A stretch of DNA of 64,000 bases from NCBI RefSeq assembly GCF_000739375.1, contig NZ_CP006704.1, positions 4,030,001-4,094,000 on the forward strand, in the 5' to 3' direction. The DNA is from Comamonas testosteroni TK102. GTDB lineage: Bacteria; Pseudomonadota; Gammaproteobacteria; Burkholderiales; Burkholderiaceae_C. The notes under the pieces were generated by a model, which saw only the letters and a program-made list of their open reading frames with translations, did not search any database and was not told the origin of the DNA. The translations under genes and the position numbers were made by a program. Shown here piece by piece: positions 1 through 9,028 of this stretch. The stretch's first letter is position 1; each line of letters starts with the position of its first letter.

Positions 1-83
1 GCATCACCAAGCGCAAGGCCTCGCTGCCCGACGCCGACGAGTGGAATGGCAAGCCGAACAAAGTGGATTTGCTGGAGCGCTGA
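1..83 (+). CDS. C-terminal end of an unidentified protein (partial)
   Basis: Only the last 26 codons are visible, in the frame starting at base 3 and ending with TGA at 81-83. The tail is polar and charged (it ends in VDLLER). I do not recognise the family. The start lies outside the window. The ferredoxin reductase gene begins 36 bases downstream on the same strand, so the two could be co-transcribed. The call rests on an open frame running to the window edge in the orientation of the next gene. Confidence 0.4.
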   Translation, partial: ITKRKASLPDADEWNGKPNKVDLLER

Positions 84-119
84 GCCAGTCTGGGCGCTGA
101 CTGCGCTACGCTTGCCCGC

Positions 120-1190
120 ATGAGCCTGTCCAACGCAACGACCAACGCTTTTCTCACTCAACAACAACCCGCCGTGGAAACCGACGCCATCATCATTGGC
201 GCAGGTCCGGCGGGTTTGTTTCAGGCCTTCCAGCTCGGCCTTCAGGGCATTCAAGCCCATCTGATCGACGCCCTGCCCCATGTCGGCGGCCAGTGCAGCC
301 AGCTCTATGCGCACAAGCCCATCTACGACATTCCCGGCATTCCTGTCTGCACGGGTCTGGAGCTGGTGCAACTGCTGGAAAAGCAGATCGCGCCCATGCA
401 GGTAACGCGCCATCTTTCACAGCAAGTACAGGCCCTGCAGGCCCTTGAGGACGGGCGCTGGCAGGTCGGCACCACGGCTGGAGCCGTCTTTCACACGCGC
501 ACCGTTTTCATCGCCGCAGGAGTCGGCGCCTTTGTTCCCAAGGCCCTCAAGGCGCCGGGAGTGGATGGACTCGAACCAGGCCAGCTGCACTATCACCCGC
601 AGCAGCCGGACATGGCTGCAGGCCGCCAGGCGCTGGTCTATGGCGGCGATGAGGAAGCCGTGGCCGCAGCCATTGCCTGCACTGCCAATGCAGCCAGAAC
701 CGTTCTCATGCACCGCCGCGACAGCTTCAATGCCGAGCCCGCGCAACTGGCCCAGCTGCAGCAGCTGCGCGAATCTGGCGCCGTAGAAGTCCTGATTGGC
801 CAGATCACCGAAGTGCGGCACGGCAATGGCCGGCTGCAGGCCGTGCAATGGATGGATGGCGAAGGCGATGAACATACGCTGCACGTCGAGCTGCTGCTGG
901 TTTATCAGGGCATCTCGCCCAAGCTGGGCCCTTTGACGGACTGGGGCCTGGCGCTGGAGCGCAAGCAGCTGGCGGTGGATCCGGCAACGCTTGCCACCAG
1001 TGCCCCGGGAATCTATGCCGTCGGCGACATCGTCAGCTACAGCGGCAAGAAGCGGCTGATCCTCTGCGCATTTCATGAGGCCACCATGGCCGCGTTCGCG
1101 GCCGCCGAATACCTGCAGGGCAGCAAGCCTTTGCTGGAATACACGACGACCAGCGCCCGCCTGCACGCCATCCTGGGCGTGTCGCACTGA
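120..1190 (+). CDS. Ferredoxin--NADP reductase, thioredoxin-reductase-like type
   Basis: A 356-residue flavoprotein that should transfer electrons between NADPH and ferredoxin or flavodoxin (EC 1.18.1.2). The FAD-binding motif GAGPAG is at residues 27-32, followed by VGGQCSQLY. The central NADPH domain has GGDEEA at about 175-180, and a C-terminal FAD segment contains YAVGD. The CxxC redox pair of true thioredoxin reductases is absent, as expected for the FNR2 group. The ATG at 120 is the first start before the FAD domain. The gene stands alone, and the downstream hairpin belongs to the opposite-strand permease gene. Confidence 0.9.
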   Translation: MSLSNATTNAFLTQQQPAVETDAIIIGAGPAGLFQAFQLGLQGIQAHLIDALPHVGGQCSQLYAHKPIYDIPGIPVCTGLELVQLLEKQIAPMQVTRHLSQQVQALQALEDGRWQVGTTAGAVFHTRTVFIAAGVGAFVPKALKAPGVDGLEPGQLHYHPQQPDMAAGRQALVYGGDEEAVAAAIACTANAARTVLMHRRDSFNAEPAQLAQLQQLRESGAVEVLIGQITEVRHGNGRLQAVQWMDGEGDEHTLHVELLLVYQGISPKLGPLTDWGLALERKQLAVDPATLATSAPGIYAVGDIVSYSGKKRLILCAFHEATMAAFAAAEYLQGSKPLLEYTTTSARLHAILGVSH

Positions 1191-1247
1191 AGCGCTTGCG
1201 GCGCATTTCTCCCACGCTCTAGGCACCGCCGCCTTTCAGACAGGCAT

Positions 1248-1283
1248 AAAAAAACCGCTATCCCTCGTATGCGGGATAGCGGT
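1248..1283 (-). terminator. Rho-independent terminator of the NCS2 permease gene
   Basis: Perfect 11-bp stem (1254-1264 with 1273-1283) and an 8-base loop. On the minus strand a run of T (1248-1254) follows directly. It lies about 50 bases after the permease stop. Confidence 0.85.
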
Positions 1284-1331
1284 GTAAATCACGACGGGGT
1301 CAGACCCCACCGCGCGCACTTTGATCTCGAG

Positions 1332-2822
1332 TCAATGACCATGAGCCGGCTTGACCGGAATGATGGGAACTTCCTTGCCTTCCTTGTCGTAGATCTTGCC
1401 ACCTTCGACGCGGTCGCCATCGGCCAGGGCTTCCAGTACATGCTGGCTCAGGGCACGGCCATAGCCGGCTTCAAAGACGGAAGGCTGATCGGAATTGCCT
1501 TGCTTGAAGTGGTTGTAGAGCAGGTTCAGGGTCACAGCAACCAGAGCGGTTGCGCTGATGCCCGAGTGGAAAATCGTGGCAAACCATGCGGGGAACTGGT
1601 CATAGAACTTGGGAGCCACCACCGGCAGCAGACCCGCGCTCACCGAGGTGGCAACAATGATCAGATTCATATTGTTGTTGTACTCCACCTTGGCCAGGGT
1701 ACGGATGCCGCTCGCAGCCACGGTACCGAACAGCACCAGGCCGGCGCCGCCCAGCACGGAGGGAGGCACGCAGGCCACGATACGCCCCATCACCGGCAGC
1801 ACGCCAAATACGATCAGGATCAGGCCGGAGAAAGCCACCACAAAACGGCTCTTGATTCCAGTCACGGCCACCAGACCCACGTTCTGCGCAAAAGCGCTTT
1901 GCGTGAAGCCGCCGAAGATGGGAGCCACGATGCTGGACAGCATGTCGGCGCGCAGACCGTCACCGAGTCGACGACCGTCCACGGGGCTGTCCACGATTTC
2001 GCCCACGGCCAGCACGTCGGCCGAGGTTTCCACCAGAATCACGAGAATCACGATGAACATGGAGATGGTTGCCGCCATGTCAAAAGTGGGCCAGCCGAAA
2101 TGCAAAGGCGTCGGTACCGCAAAGATGGGGCCGTTGAACACCTGGGAGAAATCGGCCTTGCCGATGAACACCGCCGTGATGGTGCCCACCACGATCGCCA
2201 CCAGAATCGACAGGCGCGACAACATGGCATTGCCCAGCTTGCTGAACAGCAGCACCATGAACAGCGACAGCCCGGCCAGACCGATATTGCCCATGCTGCC
2301 GTAATCAGCCGACTTGGCATTGCCGCCCATGGCCCAATGCGCAGCCACTGGCATCAGCGACATGCCGATCACCGTGATCACGCAGCCATTGACCAGCGGC
2401 GGGAAGAATTTGGTGATGCGCGAAAAAACCGGCGCAATGATCAGGCCCAGTACCGAGGCGTACATGACAGCCCCCAGCACGCCCTGCATGCCGCCGCCGG
2501 TATGCAGAATGCTGACCATGGTGGCCACACCTGCGAATGAAACGCCTTGAACCAGAGGCAGGCGGCAGCCGAAGAAAGGGATGCCCAGGGTCTGCAGCAA
2601 GGTTGCCACACCACCCATGAACAGGCAGGCGGTCACCAGCAGGCCGGCGTCGGCAGCGGACATGCCAGCCGCTTCGGCCACGATCAGAGGCACTGCCACG
2701 ATGCCGCCGTACATGGTCAACACATGTTGCAAGCCGTACATGAGGTTGGCGGTGACGCCAAGATTCTCATCTTCGGGGCGCTTGACGGTCGCATCCCTGG
2801 ATGCTCCGGTCTGATCGTTCAT
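1332..2822 (-). CDS. NCS2-family nucleobase:cation symporter (uracil/xanthine permease type)
   Basis: A 496-residue polytopic inner-membrane protein of the nucleobase-ascorbate transporter family. The TM1 QH motif (GLQHVLTMYGG) and the family signature QNVGLVAVTG are present, and hydrophobic segments run from about residue 30 to 470. The family imports uracil, xanthine or urate with a cation; the sequence alone does not settle the substrate, though a purine is favoured. The ATG at 2822 has a strong AGGAG ribosome site. The gene is monocistronic, with its own terminator. About 310 bases upstream lie tandem GntR-like operator sites that may control it. Confidence 0.88.
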   Translation of the reverse strand: MNDQTGASRDATVKRPEDENLGVTANLMYGLQHVLTMYGGIVAVPLIVAEAAGMSAADAGLLVTACLFMGGVATLLQTLGIPFFGCRLPLVQGVSFAGVATMVSILHTGGGMQGVLGAVMYASVLGLIIAPVFSRITKFFPPLVNGCVITVIGMSLMPVAAHWAMGGNAKSADYGSMGNIGLAGLSLFMVLLFSKLGNAMLSRLSILVAIVVGTITAVFIGKADFSQVFNGPIFAVPTPLHFGWPTFDMAATISMFIVILVILVETSADVLAVGEIVDSPVDGRRLGDGLRADMLSSIVAPIFGGFTQSAFAQNVGLVAVTGIKSRFVVAFSGLILIVFGVLPVMGRIVACVPPSVLGGAGLVLFGTVAASGIRTLAKVEYNNNMNLIIVATSVSAGLLPVVAPKFYDQFPAWFATIFHSGISATALVAVTLNLLYNHFKQGNSDQPSVFEAGYGRALSQHVLEALADGDRVEGGKIYDKEGKEVPIIPVKPAHGH

Positions 2823-3134
2823 CTTTGTCTCCTAAATTACCAACTCACCAAGGCTCTTGAGGCCTTTTGCTCTGTCCAGTCGACTTGCAGCGACTGCCCT
2901 TGGCAGCGATCTGTCTTCCGATCGCCCCAGCGAGGCCTTGTGCTGCCGCCAGTCGCTCTTCTGCGAGAGCGATCCGACCTATAGAAAAGAGCAAACCACT
3001 CTTTCATTCACCCAAGTCAGTCTTTCAATCTCCTTTGATTGCATGACATCCGCCGGACGGACTATTCCATTGCGCAATCAAAGCCATACCCAGCAGGGCA
3101 TGAGTCGAGACTGTACGTCGCCAGGACACCAAAA

Positions 3135-3157
3135 TTGTCTACAGTTTTGTATACAAA
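3135..3157. promoter_or_regulatory. Tandem operator-like palindromes (TTGTMTACA type)
   Basis: TTTGTATACAAA at 3146-3157 is a perfect 12-bp palindrome. A second copy, TTGTCTACAG, sits at 3135-3144, centred 12 bp away. The TNGTNNACNA pattern resembles FadR-subgroup GntR operators. It lies in the 529-bp gap between def and the NCS2 permease. The rest of that gap holds a 13-bp inverted repeat and the def terminator; I see no gene there. Confidence 0.5.
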
Positions 3158-3180
3158 GTGCTGACCAGAACCTTTCCAAA

Positions 3181-3213
3181 GCTCAACAGCAGGCCAATTG
3201 CCTGCTGTTGAGC
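3181..3213. repeat. Perfect 13-bp inverted repeat
   Basis: Arms 3181-3193 and 3201-3213 are exactly complementary around a 7-base AT-rich loop. Neither side has a good T-run, so it is not a typical terminator. It lies 24 bp from the TTGTATACAA operator and could be a second protein-binding site or a weak terminator. Confidence 0.55.
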
Positions 3214-3261
3214 GCGAAAAAATTGACTTATGTCACGGACACCCGGACCCCAAGGCCCGGC

Positions 3262-3304
3262 AAGAAACAAAAAGATGCAAGCTCCACTTCCATGGAGGCT
3301 TGCA
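3262..3304 (-). terminator. Terminator of peptide deformylase gene
   Basis: Arms 3276-3286 and 3293-3304 pair with one bulged G. On the minus strand a T-rich tract follows (bases 3275 down to 3263). It is placed about 47 bases after the def stop. Confidence 0.75.
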
Positions 3305-3351
3305 CCTGATGTAGGTCAGAGAAGGAATCGAGAGCGCCTGTCCGCTCAGGC

Positions 3352-3891
3352 TCAGTCGTCTTCGGCCTGCGCGATGCCGGGAAACAGCACATCGGTAAAG
3401 CCGAACTGGCTGAAATCGCGTACGCGCATCGGATAGAGCTTGCCCCAGAGGTGGTCACACTCATGCTGAACCACGCGTGCGTGGAAACCATCGACCGTGC
3501 GGTCGATCGGATCGCCATAGAGGTCAAAGCCGGTATAGCGCACCTTGCTCCAGCGCGGCACCATGGCTCGCAGACCGGGTACAGACAGACAACCTTCCCA
3601 ATCCAGTTGCTCCTCTTCACCGATTGGAGTGATGACCGGATTGATCAGCACGGTGCGGGGCACTATGGGGGCGTCGGGGTAGCGAGGATTGGGCTCGCCC
3701 GAGCCGAACACCACCATCTGCAGATCCTCACCGATCTGCGGCGCCGCCAGACCTGCGCCGTTGGCGGCATGCATGGTGTCCAGCAAATCCTTGAGCAATA
3801 GATGCAGCGCATCGGTATCAAATTCAGTCACCGGCTTAGCAAGCCGCAACAGACGGGGATCACCCATCTTCAAAATGGCACGTACGGTCAT
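3352..3891 (-). CDS. def: Peptide deformylase
   Basis: A 179-residue metalloenzyme that removes the N-formyl group from nascent proteins in the cytoplasm. All three motifs are present: GAGLAAPQ (45-52), EGCLSVPG with the metal-ligand Cys at 101, and QHECDH with His143, Glu144 and His147. The third motif has Cys where HEIDH is more usual, a position that varies in the family. Its length is slightly above the E. coli enzyme. It stands alone here, not next to fmt. The ATG at 3891 fits the family N-terminus. Confidence 0.95.
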   Translation of the reverse strand: MTVRAILKMGDPRLLRLAKPVTEFDTDALHLLLKDLLDTMHAANGAGLAAPQIGEDLQMVVFGSGEPNPRYPDAPIVPRTVLINPVITPIGEEEQLDWEGCLSVPGLRAMVPRWSKVRYTGFDLYGDPIDRTVDGFHARVVQHECDHLWGKLYPMRVRDFSQFGFTDVLFPGIAQAEDD

Positions 3892-4031
3892 AGATCAATA
3901 TAGCGCGCAGCAGCCACCGGGCCACCGCACTGTTTCATTCTTCAAAAGCATAGCGTCAGCCCCAATCAACCTGAACCCTGCGACCTGTTTGGGGCATCAG
4001 GCACAGAGAATTTGATGAAATTGCGATGAAC

Positions 4032-4062
4032 TTCCTGCGAGCCTATTTTTACACCCTATAAT
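4032..4062 (+). promoter_or_regulatory. Promoter of the tRNA-Asn array
   Basis: A perfect TATAAT at 4057-4062 lies 11 bases before the first tRNA. The best -35-like hexamer is TTCCTG at 4032-4037 with a long 19-bp spacer, so the -35 assignment is weak. Confidence 0.55.
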
Positions 4063-4073
4063 CTAGGTCTTCT

Positions 4074-4149
4074 TCCTCAATAGCTCAGTCGGTAGAGCGC
4101 CGGACTGTTAATCCGTAGGTCCCTGGTTCGAGCCCAGGTTGAGGAGCCA
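4074..4149 (+). tRNA. tRNA-Asn(GTT), copy 1 of 5
   Basis: Complete 76-base cloverleaf with encoded CCA. The 7-bp acceptor stem pairs TCCTCAA with TTGAGGA, the anticodon loop CTGTTAA gives GTT (Asn), and the T-loop is TTCGAGC. It is identical to the four copies downstream. The following spacer has a 9-bp hairpin (4158-4166 with 4174-4182) unlike the later spacers. Confidence 0.98.
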
Positions 4150-4194
4150 AGAATTCCGATGCTTTGCGGATATCAAAGCATCAAACCGACATAT

Positions 4195-4270
4195 TCCTCA
4201 ATAGCTCAGTCGGTAGAGCGCCGGACTGTTAATCCGTAGGTCCCTGGTTCGAGCCCAGGTTGAGGAGCCA
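4195..4270 (+). tRNA. tRNA-Asn(GTT), copy 2 of 5
   Basis: Same 76-base sequence as copy 1, CCA encoded, anticodon GTT. The next spacer is 46 bases and carries a 6-bp hairpin (4281-4286 with 4295-4300). Confidence 0.98.
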
Positions 4271-4316
4271 AAATCCAATCGCCTTGCAATCGTTCAAGGC
4301 AGTCACACCGACACAT

Positions 4317-4392
4317 TCCTCAATAGCTCAGTCGGTAGAGCGCCGGACTGTTAATCCGTAGGTCCCTGGTTCGAGCCCAGGTTGAGGAGCCA
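4317..4392 (+). tRNA. tRNA-Asn(GTT), copy 3 of 5
   Basis: Same 76-base sequence as copy 1. The spacer after it is nearly identical to the spacer after copy 2, with hairpin arms at 4402-4407 and 4416-4421, which suggests recent tandem duplication. Confidence 0.98.
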
Positions 4393-4438
4393 AATTCAAT
4401 CGCCTTGCAATCGTTCAAGGCATGTCACACCGACACAT

Positions 4439-4514
4439 TCCTCAATAGCTCAGTCGGTAGAGCGCCGGACTGTTAATCCGTAGGTCCCTGGTTCGAGCCC
4501 AGGTTGAGGAGCCA
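4439..4514 (+). tRNA. tRNA-Asn(GTT), copy 4 of 5
   Basis: Same 76-base sequence as copy 1. The following spacer repeats the conserved hairpin (4525-4530 with 4539-4544). Confidence 0.98.
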
Positions 4515-4560
4515 AAATTCAATCGCCTTGCAATCGTTCAAGGCAGTCACGCCGACACAT

Positions 4561-4636
4561 TCCTCAATAGCTCAGTCGGTAGAGCGCCGGACTGTTAATC
4601 CGTAGGTCCCTGGTTCGAGCCCAGGTTGAGGAGCCA
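4561..4636 (+). tRNA. tRNA-Asn(GTT), copy 5 of 5
   Basis: Same 76-base sequence as copy 1. It is followed after 4 bases by the array terminator. Confidence 0.98.
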
Positions 4637-4674
4637 TCAAAAAGCCTGTATGCACGCATACAGGCTTTTCTTTT
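4637..4674. terminator. Bidirectional terminator between the tRNA array and the DUF3563 gene
   Basis: Stem of about 11 bp (4642-4652 with 4657-4667) followed by TTCTTTT on the plus strand. On the minus strand it is followed by TTTTTGA. It can end both the tRNA transcript and the convergent DUF3563 transcript, whose stop is at 4681. Confidence 0.85.
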
Positions 4675-4680
4675 ATCCGC

Positions 4681-4998
4681 TCAGGCTGCCCTAACCACGC
4701 CCACGGACGCCCCCACGGGCGGCGCATCTACGGCGACGGCCTTGTGTGCCGAGTGTGGGACATAGGGATAGTGGTGCGGCACGGCCGGAATATGGTGCTG
4801 CTCGCCCTCCTCCCAGGCCCGCAACTCATCTTCCAGCCGCGCAGCGCGTTCGGCATACATCTGCGCAGAGGACTGGTAGTACTCCGCCGCGATGGAGTGC
4901 TCAAGAATGGCCATGCGAGCTTCCTGCAGATAGGCACGCGTGCGGCGGATATAGCGTGGTTCGGAACGTCCAAAACCGAAGATCTTGCCGAAAAACAT
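4681..4998 (-). CDS. DUF3563-like small protein
   Basis: A 105-residue protein. An upstream ATG would give 154 residues, but the ATG at 4998 has an excellent AGGAGG site and its MFFGKIFGF start resembles DUF3563 proteins of Burkholderiales. Residues 1-65 are amphipathic and Tyr/Arg/Glu-rich (RRTRAYLQEA, then YAERAARLEDEL). The C-terminus is His/Pro/Ala-rich and probably disordered. No function is known to me. The 472-bp gap upstream (4999-5470) shows no convincing gene, only an inverted repeat at 5195-5251. Confidence 0.7.
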   Translation of the reverse strand: MFFGKIFGFGRSEPRYIRRTRAYLQEARMAILEHSIAAEYYQSSAQMYAERAARLEDELRAWEEGEQHHIPAVPHHYPYVPHSAHKAVAVDAPPVGASVGVVRAA

Positions 4999-5194
4999 GT
5001 CCAACCTCCTTTTCCGGTAACAACGCAAATCCGTCATACCCATCATCCGATGAGGTGCTGCTGTCAGCGTACTGTCTCTGGCCCATGGCATCTGTCCCAC
5101 AGCAAGAGTTCGCCTCGTAGGATGGAGACCCGCTCCCCACGGCAAGCCGCCCGAAGCCAGCTCGCCGCCGCGCGCCGAAGGCTTTCTGCATCAC

Positions 5195-5251
5195 AAAGAC
5201 ACTGTCCAGAAATCAAAGAGACACATTGCCAGGGACTTTTGCAGTGTCTTT
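5195..5251. repeat. Spaced 10-bp inverted repeat in the 4999-5470 gap
   Basis: AAAGACACTG at 5195-5204 is perfectly complementary to 5242-5251 across a 37-base spacer. No T-run follows, so a terminator is unlikely. The rest of the gap shows nothing I can name. Confidence 0.4.
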
Positions 5252-5470
5252 CGGTAAGCCCCCAACCTTCCGGCCGATGTCTTGCGACTCCTGTGAAACA
5301 CCAAAGCGCAATGGCGTTTCCACCTATACCCATGGGCTTGTGCGGCACCTGGAACAGGCCTTTGCAGCTTGAGACAGCCTCCACTCGCAAGCCTTACAGG
5401 CCAAGGGCCGCCGCCACGCCGCGAAACTCCTTAGAAATCAATGCAGCGCGCCTGCTGCCCAGGCCATCTC

Positions 5471-6763
5471 TCAGGCCTCGCCGGCCTGCAGGAAGTCCAG
5501 GATACCTTGAGCCACATGAACGCCTGATGACAGGCAGGCCGTCAGCAGGTAGCCGCCCGTCGGAGCTTCCCAGTCCAGCATCTCCCCGGCACAGAAGACA
5601 CCGGGAAGTGCCGCACACATGCCGCGCGCGTCCAGAGCTTCCAGACGGACCCCGCCAGCCGTGCTGATAGCCTCATCAATGGGGCGTGGCGCGATGGCGG
5701 TCAGGGGCACCGCCTTGATCGTCGATGCCAGACGCTTCATGTCCGCCATGCCATCCTTGCCGAGCACCTCATACAGCAAGCCCGTCTTGATGCCGTCCAG
5801 CCCCAGACGTCCCTTGAGATGACTGCTGAGGCTGCGCGAGCCGCGCGGCCGCATCACTTCCTGCTGCACACGCTCCGCACTCCACTGCGGCAGCAGATCC
5901 AGCTCGAAGCAGGCTGCGCCCTGGCGGGAAATGCTGTCTCGCAGCAGGGATGAAACTGCATAGACAAGACTGCCTTCCACCCCGCTTTGCGTCGCCACAA
6001 ACTCCCCCTGGCGCTCAAAGCGGACCCCTTGATCATCCACAAACCTCAGAACCACCGACTTGAATGGCTGGCCCGCATAACGCTGCGCAAACACCTCGCT
6101 CCACCCTGCTTCACGCCCCTGCGGCCAACCCACATCAAAGCCGCAATTGGCCGCCTGCAAGGGAGCAATGTCCACACCCTTGTCCTGCAACAGCGCAACC
6201 CAGGCGCCATCCGAGCCCAGACGCGCCCAGCTGCCTCCGCCGGTCGCCAGCACCAGGGCCTTGCAGCCGATCTTGACCCTGGCTCCCCCTGTCTGGAAAA
6301 CCGGCTGACCATCCTCCGACCAGCCTGTCCAGCGGTGACGCATATGGAATTGCACTCCCAGCGACTTCATGCGCACAAGCCAGGCCCGCAGCAGCGGCGC
6401 AGCCTTCATATCCGCCGGAAACACGCGCCCGGATGTACCCACAAAGGTATCAAAGCCCAGCTCCTTGACCCAGGCCCGAAGTTCGTCCGCACCCCATTTT
6501 TCGAGCCAAGGGGCCAGATCGCCAGCGCGGGAGCCATAACGGGTCACAAAACCGGAGAACTCTTCGGAATGCGTGAGATTGAGGCCGCCCTTGCCGGCCA
6601 TGAGGAACTTTCGGGCCGCCGAGGCCTTCGCCTCGAAGACCCTGACCGACAGGCCGGCCTTTGCCAGTTGCTCGGCCACCATCAGGCCTGCAGGCCCGGC
6701 GCCGACCACAGCCACATCACAGGCCGATTCAACATCGGTCATCAACGGTTCCGGGACACTCAT
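5471..6763 (-). CDS. NAD(P)/FAD-dependent oxidoreductase, HI0933/BaiN-like (TIGR03862 type)
   Basis: A 430-residue flavoprotein. The N-terminal dinucleotide motif GAGPAG occurs in VAVVGAGPAGLMVAEQL, and GKGGLNLTHS is typical of the HI0933-like group. The C-terminus has a second FAD motif region with FCAGEMLDWEAPTGGY. Members are FAD-binding and of uncertain substrate, and I infer none here. The gene stands alone, divergent from trxA with 214 bases between the starts. A shorter start at Met8 is possible. Confidence 0.85.
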   Translation of the reverse strand: MSVPEPLMTDVESACDVAVVGAGPAGLMVAEQLAKAGLSVRVFEAKASAARKFLMAGKGGLNLTHSEEFSGFVTRYGSRAGDLAPWLEKWGADELRAWVKELGFDTFVGTSGRVFPADMKAAPLLRAWLVRMKSLGVQFHMRHRWTGWSEDGQPVFQTGGARVKIGCKALVLATGGGSWARLGSDGAWVALLQDKGVDIAPLQAANCGFDVGWPQGREAGWSEVFAQRYAGQPFKSVVLRFVDDQGVRFERQGEFVATQSGVEGSLVYAVSSLLRDSISRQGAACFELDLLPQWSAERVQQEVMRPRGSRSLSSHLKGRLGLDGIKTGLLYEVLGKDGMADMKRLASTIKAVPLTAIAPRPIDEAISTAGGVRLEALDARGMCAALPGVFCAGEMLDWEAPTGGYLLTACLSSGVHVAQGILDFLQAGEA

Positions 6764-6977
6764 AGTTCTACCACCTCAATCAGCTCGCGGCCAGAGGCCG
6801 CCAAAGGGTGCGCAGAATACCATCGACGGCATTTCTGCAATACTGCGGGCACTATTAGCGCGATAGCAGCAAACAACCACCCACACACCATGACGGGAGA
6901 TGAGTTTCTGTCACAATCAGTTCACTAGGCGAATAGACCGCCGACCTTTTTTGATTCAAGAAAATCCAGGACTACAA

Positions 6978-7307
6978 ATGGCCAGCGAATTGATCAAGCA
7001 CATCACGGATGCCAGCTTTGAATCCGACGTACTGCAACCCGGCACGACCGTGCTGGTGGATTACTGGGCTGAGTGGTGCGGCCCTTGCAAGATGATCGCC
7101 CCCATCTTGGACGATGTGGCCGAAGGCTACAAAGGCAAGGTGCAGATCGCCAAGATGAATGTGGATGAAAACCGTGAAATCCCCGCCAAGTTCGGCATTC
7201 GCGGCATCCCCACGCTGATGCTGTTCAAGGACGGCCAACTGGCCGCCACCAAGGTTGGCGCACTGAACAAGACCCAGCTGTCCGCCTTCCTCGATCAGCA
7301 CATCTGA
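6978..7307 (+). CDS. trxA: Thioredoxin 1
   Basis: A 109-residue cytoplasmic disulfide reductase. The active site WCGPC is at 33-37 and the cis-proline loop (GIRGIPT) follows near residue 75. The ATG at 6978 has an AGGA site 7 bases upstream and gives the usual length. A longer in-frame start at 6900 would add a non-conserved tail. It is followed by a hairpin and then rho, the common trxA-rho order in betaproteobacteria. Confidence 0.95.
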   Translation: MASELIKHITDASFESDVLQPGTTVLVDYWAEWCGPCKMIAPILDDVAEGYKGKVQIAKMNVDENREIPAKFGIRGIPTLMLFKDGQLAATKVGALNKTQLSAFLDQHI

Positions 7308-7316
7308 TGTATTTGA

Positions 7317-7349
7317 CAAACAGGGCTCCGGATGGAGCTCTGTTTGCTT
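7317..7349 (+). terminator. Probable trxA terminator
   Basis: A 13-bp stem with one G-T pair (7317-7329 with 7334-7346) and a GGAT loop. The following tract is only CTTT, so it may be leaky. Confidence 0.6.
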
Positions 7350-7420
7350 TCGGGGCTCCCTCTTTCACATCTGCAACAGACCTTGCGCAGGCCGCAGATG
7401 ACAAGTCCTCGATAAATAGC

Positions 7421-7451
7421 TTGCAAGCTGCGCCAGTTTTCCTGTCATAAT
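7421..7451 (+). promoter_or_regulatory. Candidate rho promoter
   Basis: TTGCAA at 7421-7426 and CATAAT at 7446-7451 with a 19-bp spacer. This would give a leader of about 125 bases before the rho ATG. Rho genes are commonly autoregulated through such leaders. Confidence 0.4.
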
Positions 7452-7583
7452 GTACGAACCGCCGGCCACCGCATGGGACCGCGCTGGATTTTCTTCAGGC
7501 AAGCCTGCCCACTACTACAGTGTTTCGTTAGGCTCTACGCCTCTCCCCCCTGGTTATTCTCACTCCACGCTTGGAGTCATTTC

Positions 7584-8846
7584 ATGCACCTTAATGAACT
7601 CAAGGCACTGCACGTGTCTGAAGTCTTGAAGCAGGCCGAAGCGCTTGAGATCGAAAACGTCGGTCGCATGCGCAAGCAGGAACTGATGTTCGCCATCATC
7701 AAAAAGCGCGCGAAAGCCGGTGAACAGGTTTTCGCCGACGGCGTGCTGGAAATCCTGCCCGATGGCTTCGGCTTCCTGCGTAGCCCCGATACCAGCTACA
7801 CCGCAAGCACCGACGACATCTATATCTCGCCCAGTCAGGTGCGCCGCTTCAACCTGCACACCGGCGACATGATCGAAGGCGAAGTGCGCATCCCCAAGGA
7901 TGGCGAGCGCTACTTTGCCCTGACCAAGCTCGACAAGGTCAACGGCGGCCCACCCGAGCAAAACAAGCACAAGGTTCTGTTTGAGAACCTGACCCCTCTG
8001 TTCCCCAAGGAGCAGATGCGCCTTGAGCGCGACATCAAGGGCGAAGAAAACATCACCGGCCGCATCATCGACATCATCGCCCCCATCGGCCGCGGCCAGC
8101 GCGCGCTGATCGTGGCACCGCCCAAGAGCGGCAAGACCATGATGATGCAAAGCATTGCGCACGCCATCACCGCCAACCACCCCGATGTGCACCTGATGGT
8201 GCTGCTGGTGGACGAGCGCCCTGAAGAAGTGACGGAAATGCAGCGCTCGGTCAAGGGCGAGATCATCGCCTCCACCTTCGACGAGCCAGCTACCCGTCAC
8301 GTGCACGTGGCCGAAATGGTGATCGAGCGCGCCAAGCGCTTGGTGGAACTGGGCAAGGATGTGGTCATCCTGCTGGACTCCATCACCCGCCTGGCCCGCG
8401 CCTACAACAACGTCGTGCCCTCGTCGGGCAAGGTGCTGTCGGGCGGTGTGGACTCCAACGCACTGCAGCGCCCCAAGCGCTTCTTCGGTGCGGCCCGCAA
8501 CGTGGAAGAAGGCGGCTCGCTGACCATCATCGCCACGGCACTGGTCGACACCGGCAGCCGCATGGACGAAGTGATCTTTGAAGAATTCAAGGGCACCGGC
8601 AACAGCGAACTGCACCTGAACCGTCGCCTGTATGAAAAGCGCGTGTTCCCAGCCATCGAACTCACCAAGAGCGGTACACGCCGCGAAGAGCTGCTGCTGG
8701 CTCCCGAGATTCTGCAAAAGACTCGTATCCTGCGCCAGTTCATGTACAACATGGACGAGATCGAGTCCATGGAGCTGATGATCAAGAACATGAAGGCCAC
8801 CAAGAACAATGTGGAGTTCTTCGACATGATGCGCCGCGGCGGCTAA
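7584..8846 (+). CDS. rho: Transcription termination factor Rho
   Basis: A 420-residue hexameric RNA helicase/ATPase, one residue longer than E. coli Rho. It has an N-terminal Rho-N domain (1-47) and a cold-shock-like RNA-binding domain with DGFGFLRSP near 60. Walker A APPKSGKT is at 178-185, Walker B is VILLDSITR, and the secondary RNA-binding loop VLSGGVD is at 284-290. The ATG at 7584 matches the family start (MHLNELK). The frame extends 37 codons further upstream, but with no conserved sequence. A strong terminator follows. rpmE2, which I recall as the usual next gene, is 15 kb away. Confidence 0.97.
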   Translation: MHLNELKALHVSEVLKQAEALEIENVGRMRKQELMFAIIKKRAKAGEQVFADGVLEILPDGFGFLRSPDTSYTASTDDIYISPSQVRRFNLHTGDMIEGEVRIPKDGERYFALTKLDKVNGGPPEQNKHKVLFENLTPLFPKEQMRLERDIKGEENITGRIIDIIAPIGRGQRALIVAPPKSGKTMMMQSIAHAITANHPDVHLMVLLVDERPEEVTEMQRSVKGEIIASTFDEPATRHVHVAEMVIERAKRLVELGKDVVILLDSITRLARAYNNVVPSSGKVLSGGVDSNALQRPKRFFGAARNVEEGGSLTIIATALVDTGSRMDEVIFEEFKGTGNSELHLNRRLYEKRVFPAIELTKSGTRREELLLAPEILQKTRILRQFMYNMDEIESMELMIKNMKATKNNVEFFDMMRRGG

Positions 8847-8864
8847 GCTGCTGCGCCATGCAAG

Positions 8865-8897
8865 ACAAAGCCCCGCTTCGCGGGGCTTTGTTGTTTC
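8865..8897 (+). terminator. rho terminator
   Basis: Perfect 11-bp GC-rich stem (8865-8875 with 8881-8891) with a CTTCG loop, followed by TGTTT. Confidence 0.85.
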
Positions 8898-9028
8898 TGG
8901 AGCTCGACCGCCTTACTTGACATAGCTCAAACTGATTTGCGAGCCGCCCCCCAATACTGGGGTTCACATCTATACAAATCTTGCGCCAAGCGGAAGCCAA
9001 AAGCTTTCAAGTCGCAGGTTCTGCATTC

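Noticed and set aside
2857..3309. 150-codon frame in the def-permease gap
   Set aside because: No ribosome site, Ser/Thr-rich random composition, and it crosses operator and terminator structures.
4074..4636. Regular repeats with 45-46 base spacers, CRISPR-like spacing
   Set aside because: The repeats fold as tRNA-Asn and the spacers are nearly identical to each other.
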